A stretch of 11,243 nucleotides of DNA from contig JAKBJA010000128.1 of assembly GCA_021836225.1 (NCBI GenBank), positions 8,906 to 20,148 on the forward strand. The letters are read 5' to 3'. The notes beneath the pieces were generated by a model, which ran no database searches, was not told the DNA's origin, and was given only the letters and a program-made list of their open reading frames with translations. Shown here piece after piece: positions 4,949 to 11,243 of the stretch (position 1 is its first letter; each line of letters begins with the position of its first letter). This DNA comes from Pseudomonadota bacterium (GTDB lineage Bacteria; Pseudomonadota; Gammaproteobacteria; Burkholderiales; Thiobacillaceae). The position numbers and the translations under genes were made by a program.

Positions 4949-7500
4949 GCAATCCGCCGTTCGCCGATCTTCGCGAGCGGCTCAAATCCGGCCGCGCGGC
5001 ACTCGCTGCGGCCTATCTTGAAACACCCTCCGCCCCCCGCTACCTGGCCCGGCACGCCGCACTGGTCGACGGCGTGATCACGGACATCAGTGTCCGGCTC
5101 GCGCTGCCCTCCAGCTTCTGCCTTGCCGCAGTCGGCGGCTACGGACGCGGCGAACTGTTCCCTGGTTCGGATGTCGACGTGCTGTTGTTGCTGTCGCACG
5201 CCCCCACCGCCGAACAGCAGGCAATACTGGAAAACTGGGTTCAGGCATGCTGGGATGTCGGGCTGGAAATCGGCCACAGCGTGCGCACCATCGAAACCTG
5301 CATCGCCGAGTCCGACGCCGACATCACGGTGGAAACCAACCTGCTGGAAGCGCGTTTTGTGTGGGGCGGCCGCGCCGTGTTCGACGAATTCCAGCGCCGT
5401 TTCCAGGCACGCTTCGACGCCCAGCATTTTTTCGACGGCAAGCTGGCCGAACAGCAGACTCGCCACGCCCGCTTCGACGACAGCGCCTACAAGCTGGAGC
5501 CCAACCTGAAGGACAGCCCGGGGGGCTTGCGTGATCTGCACACCATCCACTGGCTGGCGCAGGCCTGTGGCATCCGGGACAGCTGGAACGGCATTGCACG
5601 TGCTGGGCTGCTCACCCCGGCCGAGGCGCGGCGCATCGCGCGCGAGGAACGCACCCTGTCGGCGCTGCGCATTCATCTACATTTGCTGGCCAGGCGGCGC
5701 GAGGACCGCCTGGCCTTCGATTACCAGACCGAGCTGGCCGAGCGTCTGGGACTCGCCCCTACGACCAACAAGCGCGCGGGCGAACGCCTGATGCAGGGAT
5801 ACTACCGCGCCGCCAAGCTGATCCAGCGTGCCAACGACATCCTCATCCAGTCGCTGCGCGTGCGGCTATTTCCGGTGACCGCCCCGCCCCAGCCGATCGA
5901 TGCGGATTTTCAGGTGCGCGCCCGGCTGCTCGAGGCCCGCGAACCCGATCTGTTCGAGCGCAAACCCGACGCCCTGCTGCGCGCTTTCATCATTTACGCC
6001 CAGCACCCCTCTCTCGCCGGATTCGAGCCCGCCACCCTGCGCACGCTGTGGCGCGGCAGTACCCGCATCGACGCCGCCTTTCGCGCCAACCCGGCGCACC
6101 GCGCCCTGTTCATGACGCTGCTGCGTCAGCCGGTCGGGATTACCCGGGCGATGCGCGCCATGCACCGCTATGGGCTGCTGGCACGCTACATTCCGGCGTT
6201 CGGCCGCGTGGTCGGTCAGATGCAGCACGACCTGTTCCACGTCTACACGGTGGACGAGCACATCCTCACCGTGCTGCGCAACATGCGGCGCTTCACCGTG
6301 CCGGAACTGGCGCACGAGTTTCCGCTCGCCAGCCGGCTGATCGCCGCCTTCGACAAACCCGAGCTGCTGTATCTGGCCGCGCTGTTCCACGACATTGCCA
6401 AGGGCCGCGGCGGCGACCACTCCGAACTGGGTGCGCTCGATGCGAGGCGCTTCTGTCGCCAGCATGGCCTCGACAAAGCGGACAGCGGGCTGGTCGCATG
6501 GCTGGTGGAGATGCATCTGGCGATGTCGCGCACTGCGCAAAAGGAGGACATCAGCGACCCCGACGTGATCGCAGCCTTTGCCGCCAAAATTGTCGACCCG
6601 CGCCGGCTGGCGGCGCTGTATCTGCTGACCGTCGCCGACATCCGCGGCACCAGCCCCAAGGTCTGGAACGCCTGGAAAGGCAAGCTGCTGGAAGACCTCT
6701 ATCACGCCGTGCAGGCCCGGATGGCGGGCGGCGACGAAGCGGTGGCCGACATAGCCGGCAAGCAGGCGGAAGCGCGCGTCAACCTCGCCCTCTATGGCCT
6801 GCCCAGCGACGCCGCCGATGCGCTGTGGAAACATCTCGACACGCGTTATTTCGTCCGCTTCGACGCCCGCGACATGGCCTGGCAGGCGCGCATGCTGTGG
6901 CGCCGCGCCGACAGCCCCGATGCCGTCGTGCGGGCGCGCCTTTCGCCAGCCGGCGAAGGCATCCAGGTGATGGTCTACACGCCAGATCGGCCCGATATCT
7001 TTGCCCGTATCTGCGGCTTCTTCGCCCGCATCCAGTACACCATCCTCGAAGCCAAGATCCACACCACGCAGCATGGCTATGCGCTTGACAGCTTCCAGGT
7101 GATGGATCTGGCCAATCGCGGCATTCATTACCGCGACTTTCTGAGCTTCGTGGAACACGAACTGGTGCGCGATCTCGATCCGGCGCGACCGATTCAGCCC
7201 GTTCCACGCGGACGCCTGTCACGCCATCAGCGCCACCATCCCTACCCGACCACGGTGAGGCTGGAGGCCGACGCGCAGGGGCGCGGCCACATGCTGTCGA
7301 TTACCTGTGCAGATCGCGGCGGTCTGCTGTTTGCGGTGGCCGAAACACTGATGCGGCACGACGTGAACGTCTACGCCGCCAAGATCGACACACTCGGCGA
7401 GCGGGTCGAGGACACCTTTCTGATCGGGGGGGAGGCCTTACAGACGCCTGCGGGACGCGAGGCGCTGGAAGCCGAGATAGCTGAAGCGCTGGGCGTCTAG
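4945..7500 (+). CDS. glnD: PII uridylyltransferase / uridylyl-removing enzyme
   Basis: An 851-residue bifunctional sensor of nitrogen status: it uridylylates PII (GlnB/GlnK) when glutamine is low and removes UMP when glutamine is high. The N-terminal nucleotidyltransferase domain carries GGYGRGELFPGSDVD (residues 64-78), with the catalytic aspartates Asp76 and Asp78. A central HD phosphohydrolase domain holds LFHDIAKGRGGDHSELG (His482-Asp483), the deuridylylation site. Two C-terminal ACT domains (from about 673 and 782), which bind glutamine, complete the family's usual order and length. The start chosen is GTG 4945-4947, overlapping the map stop; any earlier start would extend deep into map. 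There is no strong ribosome site, consistent with coupling to map. The stop TAG shares bases with that of a small opposite-strand ORF. Confidence 0.97.
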   Translation: MSNPPFADLRERLKSGRAALAAAYLETPSAPRYLARHAALVDGVITDISVRLALPSSFCLAAVGGYGRGELFPGSDVDVLLLLSHAPTAEQQAILENWVQACWDVGLEIGHSVRTIETCIAESDADITVETNLLEARFVWGGRAVFDEFQRRFQARFDAQHFFDGKLAEQQTRHARFDDSAYKLEPNLKDSPGGLRDLHTIHWLAQACGIRDSWNGIARAGLLTPAEARRIAREERTLSALRIHLHLLARRREDRLAFDYQTELAERLGLAPTTNKRAGERLMQGYYRAAKLIQRANDILIQSLRVRLFPVTAPPQPIDADFQVRARLLEAREPDLFERKPDALLRAFIIYAQHPSLAGFEPATLRTLWRGSTRIDAAFRANPAHRALFMTLLRQPVGITRAMRAMHRYGLLARYIPAFGRVVGQMQHDLFHVYTVDEHILTVLRNMRRFTVPELAHEFPLASRLIAAFDKPELLYLAALFHDIAKGRGGDHSELGALDARRFCRQHGLDKADSGLVAWLVEMHLAMSRTAQKEDISDPDVIAAFAAKIVDPRRLAALYLLTVADIRGTSPKVWNAWKGKLLEDLYHAVQARMAGGDEAVADIAGKQAEARVNLALYGLPSDAADALWKHLDTRYFVRFDARDMAWQARMLWRRADSPDAVVRARLSPAGEGIQVMVYTPDRPDIFARICGFFARIQYTILEAKIHTTQHGYALDSFQVMDLANRGIHYRDFLSFVEHELVRDLDPARPIQPVPRGRLSRHQRHHPYPTTVRLEADAQGRGHMLSITCADRGGLLFAVAETLMRHDVNVYAAKIDTLGERVEDTFLIGGEALQTPAGREALEAEIAEALGV

Positions 7501-7826
7501 CAGGCCGGGCCCGCGTATTCGTCGACGTAACGCCCGCGAGCGGGGGCCTTGCGGGCAGGTGGCGTTTTTTTGCGCACGCCGTCGGCCGGCTTTTTGACCT
7601 TTTCATCCGGCTCGGTTTTGGTCCGGTTGCGAACGCGGCCCGGGCGCACCACTGTGCCGACCCCTGCTGCAGCAATCGGCAAACCGCTGCGCGGGGCCCT
7701 CGCCGGGTGACTCATGCGCTCGGCCTCATTACAAGTCGAGCCGGACCTGCCCTTTCCATTTCGGCCTTGGGCGGCATTCGTCTGGCCGTCGATCCCGCTG
7801 CGCGGGGCCCTCGCCGGGTGACTCAT
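7497..7826 (-). CDS. Small basic hypothetical protein (109 or 72 residues)
   Basis: Not recognised. The frame is open for 109 codons from an ATG at 7826 that overlaps the stop of the FlaF-like gene (ATGA). An internal ATG at 7715 gives 72 residues and has the better ribosome site (GAGG, 8 nt upstream). Both starts lie in copies of a 34-bp direct repeat, so the peptide MSHPARAPRSG occurs twice, 37 residues apart. The C-terminal half is strongly basic and Lys/Pro/Arg-rich (for example VKKPADGVRKKTPPARKAPA), like nucleic-acid-binding tails, and ends YVDEYAGPAC. It terminates tail to tail with glnD. It may be a real small gene whose 5' part was altered by the repeat, or a chance ORF in GC-rich DNA; coding is plausible but unproven. 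Confidence 0.45.
   Translation of the reverse strand: MSHPARAPRSGIDGQTNAAQGRNGKGRSGSTCNEAERMSHPARAPRSGLPIAAAGVGTVVRPGRVRNRTKTEPDEKVKKPADGVRKKTPPARKAPARGRYVDEYAGPAC
7684..7717. repeat. 34-bp direct repeat, copy 1
   Basis: This 34-bp sequence is identical to 7795-7828, offset by 111 bp (37 codons). It includes GCGCGGGGCCCTCGCCGGG and, on the minus strand, an ATG start codon at 7715. The sequence flanking the copies is not similar, so this is not a simple tandem duplication of one 111-bp unit. Confidence 0.95.
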
Positions 7827-7828
7827 GC
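7795..7828. repeat. 34-bp direct repeat, copy 2
   Basis: Identical to 7684-7717. Its minus-strand ATG (7826) overlaps the TGA of the FlaF-like gene. A small CCCGC/GCGGG hairpin (7794-7806) overlaps the repeat's edge. Confidence 0.95.
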
Positions 7829-8206
7829 CGCCACCCGCCATTCCTTCAGGCTCCCCGCCAGGGTACGGGTGAGGGCAATGAGGCTGCCCAATACCTCGGC
7901 GCTGGGGTCGGCTTCGCACGCATTGATTTTGCTGTCGGCATATACCGACAGAATCAGGACGTTGTGCTGCACATCCGGCGGCAGCGCCAGCGCACCTTCA
8001 GCCAGCGCGGCCTGAATGGCATGCCAGGTGCTGCGGCTGGCCTTGAGCGCAGTTGCCAGATGAAATTCGCGGGTGGGTTCGTTCCAGTGCCGCTGCACTG
8101 CCATCAGCTGTGCGGCGATGTCGTCAAGCTGGGCCGCCTCGCCCATCATCACAGCTTCATGATTGACGCGGCGCGGGGTCTGCTGGATCTTTTCTTCTGA
8201 AATCAT
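7823..8206 (-). CDS. Hypothetical protein, possibly FlaF-like
   Basis: A 127-residue soluble protein with no signal peptide or membrane segment. The ATG at 8204-8206 has AAGGA about six bases upstream, which selects it over the longer frame reaching to 8443 inside def. The C-terminal two thirds show a pattern like that of FlaF, the small flagellin regulator best known from Alphaproteobacteria: a Trp-containing helix (STWHAIQAALAEGALALPPD), then a hydrophobic segment (VLILSVYADSKI), then LGSLIALTRTLAGSLKE, echoing the LI-NR-GL ending of that family. The match is by eye and distant, so the call is tentative. No flagellin or other flagellar gene lies nearby. Its stop overlaps the next ATG, so it probably shares a transcript with the small basic ORF downstream. 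A 109-bp gap separates it from def. Confidence 0.62.
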   Translation of the reverse strand: MISEEKIQQTPRRVNHEAVMMGEAAQLDDIAAQLMAVQRHWNEPTREFHLATALKASRSTWHAIQAALAEGALALPPDVQHNVLILSVYADSKINACEADPSAEVLGSLIALTRTLAGSLKEWRVAA

Positions 8207-8315
8207 TATTGTCCTTGCTGCTTGTGCCGGGGCACCTCGCCCACGGTTACGTAACAAGCTTAGCGGCGAGGACAAGGACAACTTTAGGCTGTCCAGGGTC
8301 CAAAAATGATGCCCG

Positions 8316-8849
8316 TCAGTCGTCCTGCAGGTTTTGCCCGGGAAACAGGGTGTCGGTGAACCCGAAGTAACGCAGATCGCGGATTCGCATCGGATACAGA
8401 ATGCCGTGCAGGTGGTCGACTTCGTGCTGCACCACGCGTGCATGAAAGCCGCTCACGCTGCGGTCGATCGGCTGGCCCGTGGCGTCGAATCCCTGATAGC
8501 GCAAGGCGGCGTGGCGTGGCACCAGCCCGCGCATGCCCGGCACCGACAGGCAGCCCTCCCAGCCCTCCTCCATGGCGTCGGACAGGGGCGTCAGTACAGG
8601 GTTGATCAGCACCGTGAAAGGCACGGTTTCGACGTCCGGATACCGCGGATTGGCGTTGACTTCGTAGATCACCACCTGCAGGCCGACGCCTATTTGCGGC
8701 GCTGCCAGGCCGGCGCCGTTGAGCGACCGCATGGTGTCGTGCATGTCAACGATCAGTTGCGCAAGCTCGAGCGAGGCAAAATCCTCAACCGGGCGCGCAG
8801 GTTCCAGCAGGCGCGGATCACCCATTTTCAGGACATCGCGGATGGCCAT
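8316..8849 (-). CDS. def: Peptide deformylase
   Basis: A 177-residue cytoplasmic metalloenzyme that removes the formyl group from the initiator methionine, acting just before Map, also encoded in this window. All three signature motifs are intact: [10 protein letters not shown] (45-54), EGCLS (98-102, metal ligand Cys100) and QHEVDH (141-146, ligands His142 and His146, catalytic Glu143). The C-terminal extension of about 30 residues after the last motif is moderate. The ATG at 8847-8849 gives the common N-terminus [15 protein letters not shown]. This start lies 22 nt inside the end of rsuA, so the genes overlap and are surely cotranscribed. It is not next to fmt, so it may be an extra deformylase paralogue, but the rest of the genome is not visible. 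Confidence 0.96.
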   Translation of the reverse strand: MAIRDVLKMGDPRLLEPARPVEDFASLELAQLIVDMHDTMRSLNGAGLAAPQIGVGLQVVIYEVNANPRYPDVETVPFTVLINPVLTPLSDAMEEGWEGCLSVPGMRGLVPRHAALRYQGFDATGQPIDRSVSGFHARVVQHEVDHLHGILYPMRIRDLRYFGFTDTLFPGQNLQDD

Positions 8850-9550
8850 GGCTGCTCCAGTTGTTTGAGATCGTCGGCTTCCAGCCAGCGCCAGCTGCCA
8901 GGCAGCAGCGTTTCAGGCAAGACATAGCTGCCGATGGCTTCGCGGTGCAGCACTTCGACCCGGTTGCCGGTCGCGCCGATCATTCGCTTGACCTGGTGGT
9001 ATTTGCCCTCGGCCAGCGTCAACCGCAGTGTATGGCCGTCGACCTTTTCGCACGCCAGGGCGGCAATCGGCGCCGGTTCGTCGTTGAGTTGCACGCCGCT
9101 GCGCAGCGCGTCCAGCATGGCGTCGCTCACCGGATCGGCACAGACGGCACGGTATACCTTGGCCACGCGTTTTTTCGGCGAGATCATCCGGTGGATGAAC
9201 TGGCCATCATCGGAAAACAGCAGCAGTCCGGTGGTGTCCTGATCGAGCCGTCCCACGCATTGCACGCCGCGCTGCAGCAGCGGCGGCGGCAACAGGGAAA
9301 ACACGCTGGGGTGATGGCTGGGATGGTGCGAGCATTCGTAGCTGGACGGCTTGTGCATCAGCACATAGGCTTTCTCGCGATAAGGCCAGGTGATCCCGTC
9401 GAGCGTCAGTTCCAGCCGCTCCGGGGCGACCTCGGCTTCGGGGTCATCGCAGACCACGCCATTGACCGTGACCTCGCCCGCCCGGATGCGCGCCATGCTG
9501 ACCTTGCGCGAGCCAAACCCCTGTGACTGCAAGACGCGGTATAGCTTCAT
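8828..9550 (-). CDS. rsuA: 16S rRNA pseudouridine(516) synthase RsuA
   Basis: A 240-residue RNA-modifying enzyme that converts a uridine of 16S rRNA (U516 in E. coli) to pseudouridine. It has an N-terminal S4 RNA-binding domain (about 1-48, [20 protein letters not shown]) and a catalytic domain with [17 protein letters not shown] (100-116). Asp103 is the catalytic aspartate, at almost the same number as Asp102 of E. coli RsuA. The later motif [10 protein letters not shown] and HREAIG also match RsuA closely, better than RluB or RluF. I chose the ATG at 9548-9550 because the S4 domain begins at once and it falls 7 bp after the mtnP stop; the longer frame to 9586 would overlap mtnP. It sits between the phosphorylase gene and def. 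Confidence 0.92.
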   Translation of the reverse strand: MKLYRVLQSQGFGSRKVSMARIRAGEVTVNGVVCDDPEAEVAPERLELTLDGITWPYREKAYVLMHKPSSYECSHHPSHHPSVFSLLPPPLLQRGVQCVGRLDQDTTGLLLFSDDGQFIHRMISPKKRVAKVYRAVCADPVSDAMLDALRSGVQLNDEPAPIAALACEKVDGHTLRLTLAEGKYHQVKRMIGATGNRVEVLHREAIGSYVLPETLLPGSWRWLEADDLKQLEQPWPSAMS

Positions 9551-9557
9551 CGCGTAT

Positions 9558-10319
9558 TCAGAAGTTGCACAGGCCGGCGGCGTCATTGGTCACCAGCTGT
9601 TCCAGCAAATGCCGCACCTGCAGCATGACTTCACCCAGCACGGGCATGATCTCTTCCATCTGGATGCCGTCGGCAGACAAGCCGCGTCCAGCGGCATAGT
9701 TCACCACCGCACCCACCGCTGCATAACAGAGGTTCAGTTCGCGCGCCAGATAGGCTTCGGGCATGCCGGTCATCCCCACCATGTCGGCGCCGTCGCGCTC
9801 CATGCGGTTGATTTCGGCCGCCGTTTCCAGGCGTGGCCCCTGCGCCGCCCCATACACGCCCCCGTCGCGCAGGATGATACCGGCCCTCGTCGCGGCCTGC
9901 AGCAGCGCGGCGCGCATGGCAGCGCAATAGGGGAAGGTGAAATCGAGATGGATGACCGGCTTGTTGCTTTCGACAAAATACGTCGCCGCACGGCCGTGCG
10001 TGTAATCGATGATCTGGTCGGGAATGACCAGCGTGCCGGGGATCAGGTCGGGATGAATGCCGCCGACCGTGGCCACCGACACCACGCGATCGACGCCATG
10101 GTCCTTGAGAGCCCACAGATTGGCACGGTAGTTCACCTCATGCGGCGGAATGGTATGGCCGTAGCCGTGTCGCGCCAGAAAGACCACCTCCTGTCCGCAG
10201 ATGCGGCCGAAGGTCAGCGCGCCCGAAGGTTCGCCGTAGGGCGTGCGCGCCACCTGACGGTGGGTGATTTCCAGATTGGCGAGCTGGGTCAGCCCGGTGC
10301 CGCCGATGATGCCTAGCAT
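9558..10319 (-). CDS. mtnP: S-methyl-5'-thioinosine phosphorylase (MTAP family)
   Basis: A 253-residue cytosolic nucleoside phosphorylase of the PNP/MTAP family. It shows GIIGGTGL (3-10), the phosphate-binding RHG (50-52), GPRLET (161-166) and GMTGMPEAYLARELNLCY (182-199). In true methylthioadenosine phosphorylases the base is held by two aspartates in a TDYD motif; here the equivalent segment reads VVNYAAG with Asn207 and Ala209, which favours a 6-oxopurine. That points to methylthioinosine phosphorylase, as characterised in Pseudomonas, releasing hypoxanthine and methylthioribose-1-phosphate. The adjacent hpt-like gene could convert that hypoxanthine to IMP. The ATG at 10317-10319 starts 1 bp after the hpt stop and has AAGGA eight bases upstream. 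Exact substrate is inferred. Confidence 0.88.
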   Translation of the reverse strand: MLGIIGGTGLTQLANLEITHRQVARTPYGEPSGALTFGRICGQEVVFLARHGYGHTIPPHEVNYRANLWALKDHGVDRVVSVATVGGIHPDLIPGTLVIPDQIIDYTHGRAATYFVESNKPVIHLDFTFPYCAAMRAALLQAATRAGIILRDGGVYGAAQGPRLETAAEINRMERDGADMVGMTGMPEAYLARELNLCYAAVGAVVNYAAGRGLSADGIQMEEIMPVLGEVMLQVRHLLEQLVTNDAAGLCNF

Positions 10320-10320
10320 G

Positions 10321-10866
10321 TTATTTGTCCTTCAAAGCGTAAATGGCGGGCAGGTTGCGCCACAGTCCGTAAGCGTCCATGCCGCAGCCGAACACATAGC
10401 GATTGGGCACGTCCAGGCCCACAAAATCGGCCCGGATCGGTTTGGCGAGGCCGTTGTCCTTGTTGGTCAACACGGCCGACCATACCCGCGTCGCCCCCAT
10501 GTGCAGGAGCTTGTCGCGGATTGCCGCCAGGGTCTCCCCCTCATCCAGAATGTCGTCCAGCACCAGCACGGTGCGGCCCACCACGTTTTGTCCCGGCAGC
10601 ACCCGCCACTCCATCTCGCCCCCCTGGGTGGAGCCGCGATAGCGCGTCACGTGCAGATAATCGAACTCCAGGGGGAAGCCAAGTCGCGTAAGCAGTTGGC
10701 CAGCAAACACCACCGCGCCACCCATCACTGCCAGCACCAGCGGGAATTCGCCGGATAACGCATAGGTAATGTCATCGGCCAAACGATCGATCACACCCTG
10801 TACCGCGTCGGCAGACGCAACACATTCGGCATCGTCCAGCAGTTGTTGCGCTTCAAGCAGCGTCAT
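10321..10866 (-). CDS. Hypoxanthine-guanine phosphoribosyltransferase-like protein
   Basis: A 181-residue type I phosphoribosyltransferase that would join hypoxanthine or guanine to PRPP to give IMP or GMP. The PRPP loop is VLVLDDILDEGETL (100-113), with the paired acidic residues Asp104-Asp105. VMGGAVVFAGQL (48-59) and the base-binding region ADFVGLDVPNRYVFGCGMDAYG (146-167) follow the Hpt pattern. The start is ATG 10864-10866; the longer frame to 11205 runs through ampD on the opposite strand and does not resemble the family. Length matches bacterial Hpt. No clear ribosome site precedes the ATG. The gene heads the tight operon hpt-mtnP-rsuA-def, is 1 bp from mtnP, and diverges from ampD across 87 bp that must contain both promoters. 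Confidence 0.92.
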   Translation of the reverse strand: MTLLEAQQLLDDAECVASADAVQGVIDRLADDITYALSGEFPLVLAVMGGAVVFAGQLLTRLGFPLEFDYLHVTRYRGSTQGGEMEWRVLPGQNVVGRTVLVLDDILDEGETLAAIRDKLLHMGATRVWSAVLTNKDNGLAKPIRADFVGLDVPNRYVFGCGMDAYGLWRNLPAIYALKDK

Positions 10867-10953
10867 GACGGGAGCGGAATCAATAAAAGTCGGCAGTCTA
10901 AGGCCTGGGCGCCGATGTTTCCAGACATGGCAGTGGTCGAGTAAGCTTGCGCC

Positions 10954-11243
10954 ATGCCCATTTTCGCGCCCCATTCCGACGTTCTCGATGTCTTCGGCTG
11001 GCTCTCCACCGCCCGCCAGCTGCCCTCGCCCAACTGTGACGCACGCCCGGAAGGGAGGGCGATCGAACTCATCGTCATCCACAACATATCGCTGCCGCCG
11101 GGCGTTTTCGACGGCGATGCCGTCATCGACCTGTTCACCAATCGGCTCGACTGGGATGCGCATCCGTATTACCAGGGTATCCGCGGCCTGAAGGTGTCGG
11201 CCCATTTCTTTATCCGCCGCGACGGCACCTTGATCCAGTTCGT
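10954..11243 (+). CDS. ampD: 1,6-anhydro-N-acetylmuramyl-L-alanine amidase (partial)
   Basis: The first 96 codons of AmpD, cut off by the window end (the family is about 180-190 residues). AmpD is a cytoplasmic zinc amidase that cleaves the peptide from anhydro-muropeptides during peptidoglycan recycling; its loss raises AmpC beta-lactamase in species with AmpR. The visible part includes SPNCDARPEGRAIELIVIHN (25-44), with His43 as the first zinc ligand of the family. LPPGVFDG, IDLFTNRLDWDAHPYY and LKVSAHFFIRRDGTLIQF follow. The remaining zinc ligands lie beyond the window. The ATG at 10954 is the only in-frame ATG after a stop at 10942-10944. No obvious ribosome site is present. Confidence 0.95.
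   Translation, partial: MPIFAPHSDVLDVFGWLSTARQLPSPNCDARPEGRAIELIVIHNISLPPGVFDGDAVIDLFTNRLDWDAHPYYQGIRGLKVSAHFFIRRDGTLIQF

Noticed and set aside
5866..7158. Long minus-strand open frame opposite glnD (430 codons)
   Set aside because: It is a shadow of GC-rich coding sequence; glnD on the plus strand carries all expected domains.
8207..8443. Longer start of the FlaF-like protein inside def
   Set aside because: It reads def out of frame; the ATG at 8206 has a proper ribosome site.
10867..11205. N-terminal extension of the phosphoribosyltransferase
   Set aside because: It runs antisense through the well-supported ampD gene and shows no domain similarity.

Overview
The window looks like ordinary chromosome of a GC-rich betaproteobacterium. 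This rests on protein character (RpsB, Map, GlnD, RsuA, AmpD) and on the rpsB / map-glnD neighbourhood typical of Proteobacteria. The exact genus is not readable from the sequence, and nothing in the window looks like a phage, transposon or CRISPR locus.

Left part (1-3330). On the minus strand an OmpR-like response regulator and an EnvZ-like histidine kinase overlap by four bases. They are followed by rpsB (30S protein S2), which has its own strong sigma70-type promoter and a leader of about 114 nt containing a hairpin. In E. coli rpsB and map are divergent neighbours; here about 3.4 kb separates them, holding the two-component pair and two small exported proteins.

Middle part (3330-7500, plus strand). 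Two small secreted proteins lie in tandem: one has a Gly-Ala tract made by an in-frame hexanucleotide repeat, the other is a 93-residue Arg/Asn/Gln/Glu-rich protein. A perfect 28-bp palindromic terminator follows. Next is map (methionine aminopeptidase) with a plausible promoter, overlapping by four bases with glnD, the bifunctional PII uridylyltransferase / uridylyl-removing enzyme of nitrogen control.

Right part (7497-10866, minus strand). Reading in the direction of transcription: hpt-like purine phosphoribosyltransferase, methylthioinosine-type phosphorylase (mtnP family), rsuA, and def form a tightly packed operon. After a gap come a small protein that resembles FlaF and a small basic protein whose reading frame contains two copies of a 34-bp direct repeat. 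The last ORF meets glnD tail to tail, both stops sharing one CTAG. The phosphorylase and phosphoribosyltransferase fit a salvage route: methylthioinosine to hypoxanthine to IMP. At the right edge, divergent from hpt, begins ampD (peptidoglycan recycling amidase), cut by the window end.

Most of the window is housekeeping. The parts that deserve a second look are the hexamer-repeat secreted protein with its neighbour and divergent two-component system, the 34-bp repeat that supplies two start codons, the rpsB leader, and the substrate-determining residues of the phosphorylase. I see no convincing wholly new system.
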